From contig CAKUBM010000040.1 of the NCBI GenBank assembly GCA_934643145.1, positions 1 through 13,329 of the forward strand: 13,329 nt of DNA, written 5' to 3'. The notes beneath the pieces were generated by a model. That model ran no database searches and was not told the origin of the DNA. It saw nothing but the letters and a program-made list of their open reading frames with translations. Numbering within the stretch: the first letter of the stretch is position 1; the number at the start of each line of letters is the position of its first letter. Origin of the DNA: an uncultured Collinsella sp. Lineage in GTDB: Bacteria > Actinomycetota > Coriobacteriia > Coriobacteriales > Coriobacteriaceae. Positions 6,548-13,075 of this stretch are shown here, in pieces. A program made the translations under genes and the position numbers.

Positions 6548-8665
6548 ATGGCATCTGCTGTGAAGCGTGACGGTCGCGCCGTGGTGACCACATGCGGGGG
6601 ATGCTATGCCGATTGCGCCTTTGCGGCACGTGTTGAGGACGGTCGCGTGGTGGCCGAGTTGCCGGTGTCGGGGCACCCGTGCGCGGCACGTGCCCTGTGC
6701 GCCCGCGGGCGGCACCGCCTGGACATGCCGTTTGACGAGCGCGACCGGATTTTGCATCCCATGCGCCGCCGCCAGGATGGCTCGGGGTTCGATGCGGTGA
6801 GCTGGGACGAGGCGTTTTCGGAGATCGCGGAGCGCCTTTTGGGGATTGTTGACGGGCATGGTCCGCGCGCGCTGGGCATGACGCTCGGCGTGCCCTCGTT
6901 CGACCGCTACTGGGCCTATCGCCTTATGCATGCGTTGGGTTCGCCCAACGTGTACGGTGCCGACGGTGCCTGCGAGGTAAGCCGACTTACCGGTTGGGAG
7001 CACAGCCTGGGCTATAGTCCCGCCTCCGACCTGGCGCACACCGATTGCATCATGTATCTGGGGCGTTCCATTGTCGATTCGTCGACGATGGGGGCCGTTG
7101 ATGCGCTCAACGATGCGCGCCGGCGCGGGGCGAAAATCATCGTCGTGGACCCGCGGCGCAGTGGCTCTGCGGCGCTTGCAGACCGCTGGCTGCGCGTGCG
7201 CCCGGGCTGCGACCTGGCCTTGCTGCTGGGTATCGCGCATGTGCTGATAACCGATGGCTTGTACGACCGCGAGTTTGTTGCCCGCTATACCACGGGTTTT
7301 GATGAGCTGGCGCAGGCGGCTGCTGCTTGGACGCCTGAGTGGGCCGAGTCGATGTGCGACGTGCCGGCGGACGATATCCGTGCGACTGCGCGTGATTTGG
7401 CTGTGGCGGCGCCTGCTGCGGTGGTGGACGCTGGCTTTCATGGTGGCATCGGCATTGCGTATGCCAACAGCACCCAGACCGCGCGTGCTATCTGCCTGGT
7501 CGATGTGCTGCTGGGCTGTATTGGACATGCGGGTGGCGCGCTCAATCCGCCCACGCCGCTTGTGTTGGGCGACCTCGATCCCACGCGCTTTGCGACGCCG
7601 CCGGTGCCGCGCGAGCCCAAGCTGGGGTCCGAGCGCTATCCACTGGTCGATCCGGTGCGCGGTCTGTGCACGACCATCGGCCAGTCGATTCTGGCCGGCG
7701 ATTTGCGTGGGCTCATCGTCTATGCCAGTAACCCCGGTGCTGGCTATGGCAATGCGCAGGCTTGGTTGGGCATCTTGCAGCAGCTCGACCTGCTCGTGAC
7801 GATTGATATTCGCTGGTCCGAGACAGCGCGCGCTTCCGACTTCGTGCTGCCCGATGTGACGTATCTGGAGGCCGACCGTGGCGTGGGAACGGTGACAGGC
7901 GCCAACGATGCGCGCGTGTTCTTCCGCAATGCCGTGCTGCCCGTGCAGCATGACGACACACGTCCCGGTCGGGAGATTTTTGCCGGTCTGGCGCAGGCGT
8001 GTGGCGTGGGCGAGTACTTCCAGTTTACGTCTGACAATCTGGCGGCTGCCCAGGTGGCACCGTTTGGGATCGATCTGAACGAGCTCAAGGAACGCGGCTG
8101 GGCCGACACGGGTGTTACGTTGCCGTCGCGTACGGGCGAGCCGGCGATTCCCCTGGATGGCGGCAAAATTGCGCTGGCAAGCGACGTATGGGAACGAGCC
8201 GGTCTGGGTCGTGTACCCAACTGGATCGCTCCCATGGTGGAGCCCGGCCCAGGAATGTTTCGCCTCATTAGCGGCAATCGACCCTTTGAGTCGCATACCT
8301 CGCGAAGGCTTGCGGCCCAAGGTGCCGCCGAGGCTGGATCGGACCTGGATGCCGTGCAGATGAATGCCGATGCTGCTACGCGCATGGGCATCGCCGACGG
8401 CGAGATCGTCGAGCTCGTGAGCGATATGGGCCGCGACCGCGTGCGCGTGGAGACGACGCCGTATCTGCATCCGGCGTGCATCTTTACATCGGCCGCCCCC
8501 GGCGGACGTTCGTTTGGCGCCGATGTCGGTGGCGCTCAAGCCTTGGGCGTGGGCCCGCTCGACCATACGCCATTGCGTTGGGACCCGTTGACGGGCGCCG
8601 CGCTCACCCAGGAAAACGCCGTTCGCGTGGAAAAGATTGTCGCGCGCGGGGATAATGACGAGTAA
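6548..8665 (+). CDS. Cytoplasmic bis-MGD molybdopterin oxidoreductase, Cys-ligand type, substrate unknown
   Basis: Member of the DMSO-reductase / formate-dehydrogenase superfamily. 705 residues and no Tat signal, so it acts in the cytoplasm. An N-terminal [4Fe-4S] motif is complete: C16-x2-C19-x3-C23-x27-C51. The residue usually written LCxKG in formate dehydrogenases is LCARG here (R53). The Mo-ligand position, aligned by eye with GTNNVDCCARVUH of E. coli FdhF, is GSPNVYGADGAC142E143, so the ligand is Cys and the catalytic His neighbour of formate dehydrogenases is replaced by Glu. The C-terminal ~120 residues (from MFRLISGNRPFESHTSR) form the molybdopterin dinucleotide-binding domain. No membrane or ferredoxin partner gene adjoins it. 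The frame is open upstream to 6269, inside focA, but ATG 6548 has the only good ribosome site. It could be a divergent formate dehydrogenase or a reductase of another small substrate. Confidence 0.9.
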   Translation: MASAVKRDGRAVVTTCGGCYADCAFAARVEDGRVVAELPVSGHPCAARALCARGRHRLDMPFDERDRILHPMRRRQDGSGFDAVSWDEAFSEIAERLLGIVDGHGPRALGMTLGVPSFDRYWAYRLMHALGSPNVYGADGACEVSRLTGWEHSLGYSPASDLAHTDCIMYLGRSIVDSSTMGAVDALNDARRRGAKIIVVDPRRSGSAALADRWLRVRPGCDLALLLGIAHVLITDGLYDREFVARYTTGFDELAQAAAAWTPEWAESMCDVPADDIRATARDLAVAAPAAVVDAGFHGGIGIAYANSTQTARAICLVDVLLGCIGHAGGALNPPTPLVLGDLDPTRFATPPVPREPKLGSERYPLVDPVRGLCTTIGQSILAGDLRGLIVYASNPGAGYGNAQAWLGILQQLDLLVTIDIRWSETARASDFVLPDVTYLEADRGVGTVTGANDARVFFRNAVLPVQHDDTRPGREIFAGLAQACGVGEYFQFTSDNLAAAQVAPFGIDLNELKERGWADTGVTLPSRTGEPAIPLDGGKIALASDVWERAGLGRVPNWIAPMVEPGPGMFRLISGNRPFESHTSRRLAAQGAAEAGSDLDAVQMNADAATRMGIADGEIVELVSDMGRDRVRVETTPYLHPACIFTSAAPGGRSFGADVGGAQALGVGPLDHTPLRWDPLTGAALTQENAVRVEKIVARGDNDE

Positions 8666-8717
8666 TTGACTCAGCTGATGTATTCGACTGATCCACGTTT
8701 CTTTTGAAAGGCCGCAC

Positions 8718-10175
8718 ATGAGCGATAGCCAGAAGATGTCCGATGAGGTGCGCGCCCACCTGCGTGCCATTCCTTCCGTCAACGAGCTGCTTACCGAGTG
8801 GCCGGTAGTGAAAGCGGCGGGGGAGACCTGCGATGCGGTGGTGCATGCCGCCGTCACGGCCGAGCTCAACGAGGAGCGCGCCGCCATTCGCGCCGGTGCC
8901 GCCCCGCGCTCTAAGCGCGAGCTGGCATCGGCGATCGAGTGGCGTGCGCATCGATCCGCGCTGCCGAGCCTGCGCCCCGCCGTCAACGCCACGGGTGTTG
9001 TTATCCATACCAATCTGGGTCGCGCCCCGCTCGCGGAGTCGGCCGCCAAGGCCGTGGCCGAGGTCGCGCGCGGCTACAGCACGCTCGAGTACAGCGTCGA
9101 CACCTGCTCGCGCGGGTCGCGCAAGGAGCATGCCGCGCAGCTGATTCGCTCACTCACCGGTGCCGAGGACGCGCTCGTGGTCAACAACAACGCCGCCGCG
9201 GTGCTGCTGGTGCTTGCCACCCATGCCGCGGGCAAAGAGGTTATCGTCAGCCGCGGCGAGCTTGTCGAGATTGGCGGCAGCTTCCGCATCCCCGACGTCA
9301 TGGCGGCCTCGGGCGCCAAACTCGTCGAGGTCGGCGCCACCAACCGCACGCATCTGGGCGACTACGAGCGCGCCATCACGCCCGAAACGGCCATGATCCT
9401 GAAGGTTCATCCTTCCAACTATCGCATCGAGGGTTTCCACGAGGAGGTGGGTTCTCGGGAGCTTGCGGCGCTTGCTCACAAGCATGATCTGCTGTTCTAC
9501 GAGGACCAGGGGTCGGGCGCGCTGTTGCCCGATGATATCCTGGTGCGCGGCGGTGAGGAGCCCACGCCGGCTTCGGTCGCGGCGGGGCTCGATATCGTGT
9601 CGTGCTCGGGCGATAAACTGCTGGGCGCCGCGCAGGCAGGCATTATCATGGGCCGTCGCGATCTGGTCCAGGCCTGCGGGTCGCATCCGCTTATGCGTGC
9701 CCTGCGTCCGGGCAAACTGGCCCTGTCGGCGCTCGAGGCCACGTTGCGTATCTACATGGACGGCGCCGATGTCGCCCATCGCGATATTCCGGTGCTCAGC
9801 ATGCTCACGCTTCCGCAGGCCCATTTGGAGCGAAGTGCCCGCAGGCTGCGCGATCGTATGGTCGCCGGGCTCGATAAGGCCGGTTGCCCGTGCGCCGTTG
9901 AGTTGGAGATTGTCGAGGAGTCCTCGACGCCCGGTGGCGGCTCGCTGCCTACCGTGGAGCTGCCCACGATGTGCGTTGCCGTGCGTCTTGTTGACGAGCG
10001 CCTGACGGTCGACGCGCTCAAGCGCTCGCTTGTCCAGGACTTCGACACTCCGGTTGTAACGCGAACCTCGCACGATCGCATTTTGTTTGATGTGCGCACG
10101 CTCGTGGGCGACCGCGATATCGAGACGGCGGCGTCGACGCTTGTCGCATGCGTTGCCAAGGCGGTGCGCCGATGA
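8718..10175 (+). CDS. selA: L-seryl-tRNA(Sec) selenium transferase (selenocysteine synthase)
   Basis: PLP enzyme converting Ser-tRNA(Sec) to Sec-tRNA(Sec) with selenophosphate, in the cytoplasm. 485 residues, slightly longer than E. coli SelA (463). Visible landmarks in order: the N-terminal IPSVNELL segment that matches the tRNA-binding domain, NATGVVIHTNLGRAPL, RGYSTLEYSV, VVNNNAAAVLLVL, LVEIGGSFRIPDVM, VGATNRTHLGDY, KVHPSNYRIEGF, DQGSGALLPDD, and the PLP lysine K300 in SCSGDKLLGAAQAGIIMG (E. coli K295). The ATG at 8718 has GAAAGG (8706-8711) 6 nt upstream. The stop overlaps the selB start as ATGA, so the two are translationally coupled. The 52-nt gap from the molybdoenzyme gene has no clear terminator. 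The selenophosphate synthetase gene selD is not in the window. Confidence 0.97.
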   Translation: MSDSQKMSDEVRAHLRAIPSVNELLTEWPVVKAAGETCDAVVHAAVTAELNEERAAIRAGAAPRSKRELASAIEWRAHRSALPSLRPAVNATGVVIHTNLGRAPLAESAAKAVAEVARGYSTLEYSVDTCSRGSRKEHAAQLIRSLTGAEDALVVNNNAAAVLLVLATHAAGKEVIVSRGELVEIGGSFRIPDVMAASGAKLVEVGATNRTHLGDYERAITPETAMILKVHPSNYRIEGFHEEVGSRELAALAHKHDLLFYEDQGSGALLPDDILVRGGEEPTPASVAAGLDIVSCSGDKLLGAAQAGIIMGRRDLVQACGSHPLMRALRPGKLALSALEATLRIYMDGADVAHRDIPVLSMLTLPQAHLERSARRLRDRMVAGLDKAGCPCAVELEIVEESSTPGGGSLPTVELPTMCVAVRLVDERLTVDALKRSLVQDFDTPVVTRTSHDRILFDVRTLVGDRDIETAASTLVACVAKAVRR

Positions 10176-12139
10176 GTGGGGCCGAAGCGTTGGTGGAATG
10201 CCCCGTTATCGTTGGCACGGCGGGCCATGTCGACCACGGTAAGTCGGCGCTCATCGAGGCGCTGACGGGTAAAAACCCCGACCGCCTGGAAGTTGAGCGC
10301 CGTCGCGGCATGACCGTTGAGCTTGGCTTTGGCGAGCTGGCGCTGCCGAGTGGCAAGATCGTTGGCCTGGTTGACGTGCCGGGCCATGCGCATTACTTGC
10401 GCGCCATGGTGCAGGGTGCCACAGGTATCGACGTGGCCGTGCTGGTGGTTTCGGCCGTCGAGGGCGTGATGCCGCAGACCCGCGAGCACGTGCATGTGCT
10501 GGAACTGCTGGGCGTCACACACATGGTGGTCGCGCTGACGATGTGCGACCTAGCCGATGCCGAGATGACCGAGCTTGCCGAGCTCGATGCCGATGACTTT
10601 TTGTCGGGTACCGTGTTTGCGGGCGCGCCGATCGTGCCTGTGTCGTCCAAGACAGGCGAGGGGATCGACGGGCTGCTGGCTGCGCTCGACGAGCAGGTTG
10701 CCGCTTGCTGGGATTCCTGCCGCGACCGTTCCGAGCTCACCGATGCCGCGTCGCGTCTGCCCATCGACCGCTGCTTTACGATCAAGGGCGTCGGCACCGT
10801 CGTGACGGGAACGTTGCACGATGCGCCCGTCGCGGTGGGGGATGAGCTTGTCGCGCTGCCGTCGCGTACGGTCTGTCGCGTGCGCGGGATTCAAGTGCAT
10901 GGCGATACGCCGCGAGCACTGCCCGGACAGCGTGTGGCGCTCAACTTGGTGGGCGATGGTGTCGCCGCGCTCGATCGCGGTGAGATGCTGGGCGTGGCGG
11001 GCCGCTTTGGCCAGACGATGCGCTTTATGATGACGTTTACGTATTTGGGTCGCGAGGGAGCCAAGCCGCGCGTGCTCGAGTCGGGTGCGCGTGTGCACGT
11101 GATGGCGGGTACGGCCGAGGTCGTCGGTCGCATCATGTTCATGGAGGGCGAGGCCCCCATGGCGGTGGGCGAGACCCGTACCGTGCAGGTGCGCCTGGAG
11201 GAGCCGCTGCCGCTACGTGCCGGGGACCATACCGTGGTGCTGTCCTATTCGCCCGTGATGCTTGTTGGCGGCGGGCGCGTGCTGCTTTCGCGCTGCCGTC
11301 GCTCGCGCGAGCTTTCAGCCGGCGAGCGTGCGCTGTTTGCAGCGCTTGAGGCCGGAGATATTGCGGGCGCGGTGGATGCGTGGGTGGCGCTGCAAGCGTT
11401 GCCGGTCGCGGTTTTCGATGTTGCCGCGGCACTGGATCTTGTTGCCGGCGATGTCGACGCTGCGTTGCGTGTACTGGCGGACCAGGGCACGGTGCGTGTG
11501 CTTACCGCGGGCGACGTGGCGCTATACGCGAGCGCTGCTGGGCTCGACGCCGCAATGGACTCGCTCGCCTCAAACTTGTCAGCCATGCACGCGGCAGCTC
11601 CCAAGGAGACGGGCTTTACGCCCGGCGCCGTTGCCCATGCTGCGTGGCCTACCGCTGATGATACAGTTGCCGCGGCTCTGATTGCCGAGGGCTGCTCGCG
11701 TGGCGTATGCGCTGCCGAGGGGGCCGAGGTGTTCGATCCGCACTCCGCCGCCGCGGCGGCGCGCGTGGTGCACGAGGCTTGCGAGCGCATCGTTTCCTTG
11801 CTGGACGAAGCTGGCCTCGATGCGCCGACGCTGCCAGAGGTGGGCGAGCAGTTGCAGCTCGATCGCGACACCATGACGCGCGCCCTGCGTGAGCTTTCGC
11901 TCAACCGCGCGATCGTTAAGGTCGAGCGCGACGTTGCCCTGTCTGCTGCTGCCGAGGCCCATGCGCATGAGCTCGTCGCCGCCGCCATTGAGGCAGCCGG
12001 CGGTGCTGCCACCACGAGCGCTCTGCGCGAGGCCCTTGGTGTGTCGCGCAAACGCGCCATCAGCATCCTTGAGCACCTGGATGCCGTGCGCTTTACGGTG
12101 CTCGACAAGGAGGCCGGTGGCCTGCGCTCCCTGCGCTAG
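10172..12139 (+). CDS. selB: Selenocysteine-specific translation elongation factor SelB
   Basis: GTPase that delivers Sec-tRNA(Sec) to the ribosome at in-frame UGA codons by binding the mRNA SECIS hairpin. 655 residues. The N-terminal EF-Tu-like GTPase has G1 GHVDHGKS (18-25), the RRRGMTVELGFGEL switch I region (43-56), and G3 DVPGHAHY (68-75). The G4 motif reads T123-M124-C125-D126 (ALTMCDLA) where E. coli SelB has TKAD, so the usual lysine is missing. G5-like VSSKTGEG follows. Beta-barrel domains follow (CFTIKGVGTVVTGTL), and the last ~250 residues form winged-helix repeats ending in SRKRAISILEHLDAVRFT, the SECIS-binding module. The frame is open to 10148, but ATG 10172, overlapping the selA stop as ATGA, is the right start. 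It precedes tRNA-Sec by 36 nt. Confidence 0.96.
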   Translation: MSGAEALVECPVIVGTAGHVDHGKSALIEALTGKNPDRLEVERRRGMTVELGFGELALPSGKIVGLVDVPGHAHYLRAMVQGATGIDVAVLVVSAVEGVMPQTREHVHVLELLGVTHMVVALTMCDLADAEMTELAELDADDFLSGTVFAGAPIVPVSSKTGEGIDGLLAALDEQVAACWDSCRDRSELTDAASRLPIDRCFTIKGVGTVVTGTLHDAPVAVGDELVALPSRTVCRVRGIQVHGDTPRALPGQRVALNLVGDGVAALDRGEMLGVAGRFGQTMRFMMTFTYLGREGAKPRVLESGARVHVMAGTAEVVGRIMFMEGEAPMAVGETRTVQVRLEEPLPLRAGDHTVVLSYSPVMLVGGGRVLLSRCRRSRELSAGERALFAALEAGDIAGAVDAWVALQALPVAVFDVAAALDLVAGDVDAALRVLADQGTVRVLTAGDVALYASAAGLDAAMDSLASNLSAMHAAAPKETGFTPGAVAHAAWPTADDTVAAALIAEGCSRGVCAAEGAEVFDPHSAAAAARVVHEACERIVSLLDEAGLDAPTLPEVGEQLQLDRDTMTRALRELSLNRAIVKVERDVALSAAAEAHAHELVAAAIEAAGGAATTSALREALGVSRKRAISILEHLDAVRFTVLDKEAGGLRSLR

Positions 12140-12154
12140 ATTGGCTACTCGGTT

Positions 12155-12163
12155 TGGTAAAAT
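12155..12163 (+). promoter_or_regulatory. Probable extended -10 promoter for tRNA-Sec
   Basis: TGG-TAAAAT (12155-12163) fits an extended -10 element (TGn plus a TATAAT-like hexamer) and ends 12 nt before the mature tRNA 5' end, the right distance for a short leader. No good -35 hexamer is found at 16-18 bp; TTGGCT at 12141 is too close. Extended -10 promoters can act without a -35, so this is plausible but unproven. Confidence 0.4.
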
Positions 12164-12175
12164 ACCGCCGCACTT

Positions 12176-12272
12176 GGGAACGGATGGGCTCCGGTGGGCT
12201 CCGCGGTCCTCAAAACCGTTGCGAGGCGTGCAAAACGTCTTGGATGTGTTCGATTCACATACGTTCCCGCCA
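12176..12272 (+). tRNA. selC: Selenocysteine tRNA (anticodon TCA), selC
   Basis: 97-nt tRNA-Sec that reads UGA; SerRS charges it with serine and SelA then converts it. The 3' CCA is encoded (12270-12272) after discriminator G12269. Acceptor strands GGGAACGG (12176-12183) and ACGTTCCC (12261-12268) form seven pairs; the eighth is G-A. The D stem is the long 6-bp type, GGGCTC (12186-12191) with GGGCTC (12196-12201), including G-T pairs, with a 4-nt CGGT loop as in E. coli. The anticodon arm is GCGGT / ACCGT with loop CCTCAAA (12208-12214), anticodon TCA at 12210-12212. The long variable arm pairs 12222-12228 with 12236-12242 (7 bp). The T arm is ATGTG-TTCGATT-CACAT (12244-12260). Location directly after selB supports the call. 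Confidence 0.96.
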
Positions 12273-12282
12273 TACGCTACCA

Positions 12283-12336
12283 GCGCTTTTGTGCTCGCGG
12301 TCTTGCTGCGTGCCGCAAAGGCGCTGTTTTGTTTTT
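12283..12336 (+). terminator. Rho-independent terminator of tRNA-Sec
   Basis: Begins 10 nt after the tRNA CCA end. The arms GCGCTTTTGTG (12283-12293) and CGCAAAGGCGC (12314-12324) form an 11-bp stem with two G-T wobbles and a 20-nt loop, followed by TGTTTTGTTTTT (12325-12336). The stem plus T-tract layout is that of an intrinsic terminator and would separate the sel genes from mobA. Confidence 0.7.
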
Positions 12337-12354
12337 GCACGATCTATTTTGGAG

Positions 12355-12373
12355 CGCCGCTATTTCGGCGGCG
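12355..12373 (+). other. Hairpin in the mobA upstream region
   Basis: CGCCGC (12355-12360) and GCGGCG (12368-12373) can pair as 6 bp with a 7-nt TATTTCG loop. No T-tract follows, so it is not a terminator. It may lie in the mobA 5' leader, about 55 nt before the start codon. No clear mobA promoter was found in 12337-12427. Confidence 0.35.
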
Positions 12374-12427
12374 GTATTTAGCTTCGTGCATCGGGTTTCG
12401 AGCATGCCGATGGGGGTGTTTTGCCGT

Positions 12428-13060
12428 ATGACTACCGTAAGACGAGCCGATCTTTCTTGCGTCGTCCAGGCGGGCGGGCTGTCGTCGCGCATGGGTTGCG
12501 ACAAGGCCCGCATGGCGTTTTGCGGCGAGCCGCTCATCGAACGCGTGCTGGGGCGCCTGGCACAGGTTGCCGGCGAATTGGTCGTGACGACCTCGCGCCC
12601 CAGCGAGCTTGCCTATCTTGAGGAGCGCGCGTTTGGCGGCCTGGTGCCGCGTGTGGTGGCGGACCTTGAAGGGTCGGCGGGTGCCATGCGTGGCATCGCG
12701 AGCTCGCTGGCTGCCGCTCGGTTGCCCCTCGCGGCGATCGTCGCCTGCGATATGCCGTTTGTCTCGCCGGAACTCATCTGCGCACTTGCTAATCGTGTTG
12801 AGTCCGAGGCGCTCGACGTGTGCGTGCCGCGCGAGGAGCGGGGGATTGAGCCGCTTTGCGCCGTTTGGCGCCGTGACGCGTGTTCGCCGGTTTCCCAAGA
12901 GCTGCTCGCCTGCGACCGCCAGCGCATTCGCTGCCTGATCGACCGGGTCCATGCCGGCTATCTGGATGAGCCCCAGATTGTCGAGGTTGCCGGCTCCACG
13001 CTCTGCTTCGAAAACGTCAATACACCTGAGGAGTTTGCGGCAGCCGAGCTGCTCGCCTAG
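12428..13060 (+). CDS. mobA: Molybdenum cofactor guanylyltransferase MobA
   Basis: Transfers GMP from GTP to molybdopterin to give the guanine dinucleotide cofactor (bis-MGD precursor) used by the molybdoenzyme at 6548-8665 and by formate dehydrogenases. 210 residues, the usual length. The nucleotide-binding signature QAGGLSSRMGCDKA spans 14-27, the Mg-ligand motif CDMPFVS includes D108, EPLCAVW follows, and the C-terminus has FENVNTPEEF. The DKA and NVNTPEE motifs favour MobA over MocA (cytidylyl) proteins, which usually carry NKLLLP-type sequence. The frame is open back to 12194, inside the tRNA gene. ATG 12428 is chosen because it lies just before the first conserved strand and follows a GGGGGTG run (12411-12417); ATG 12404 and 12410 are less likely alternatives. 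It lies 15 nt before the next gene and is probably cotranscribed with it. Confidence 0.93.
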   Translation: MTTVRRADLSCVVQAGGLSSRMGCDKARMAFCGEPLIERVLGRLAQVAGELVVTTSRPSELAYLEERAFGGLVPRVVADLEGSAGAMRGIASSLAAARLPLAAIVACDMPFVSPELICALANRVESEALDVCVPREERGIEPLCAVWRRDACSPVSQELLACDRQRIRCLIDRVHAGYLDEPQIVEVAGSTLCFENVNTPEEFAAAELLA

Positions 13061-13075
13061 ACGATGGGAGATGCC

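Noticed and set aside
6971..6973. Possible selenocysteine codon at the molybdoenzyme active site
   Set aside because: The codon is TGC (Cys), not TGA, and the gene has no in-frame TGA before its TAA stop.
8666..8717. TTGACT (8666-8671) as a -35 box for selA
   Set aside because: At 16-18 bp spacing there is no acceptable -10 (TGATCC-like only). The short gap suggests cotranscription with the molybdoenzyme gene instead.
6401..9049. Very long open frame (882 codons) on the - strand opposite the molybdoenzyme and the start of selA
   Set aside because: High GC and strong third-position bias make the antisense frame stop-poor. The translation is Arg/His/Gln-rich with no recognisable domain, and the + strand genes are clearly real.
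12335..12366. TTGCAC and TATTTC as a mobA promoter
   Set aside because: Spacing between the hexamers is 20 bp, and TTGCAC overlaps the terminator T-tract, so it is probably chance.
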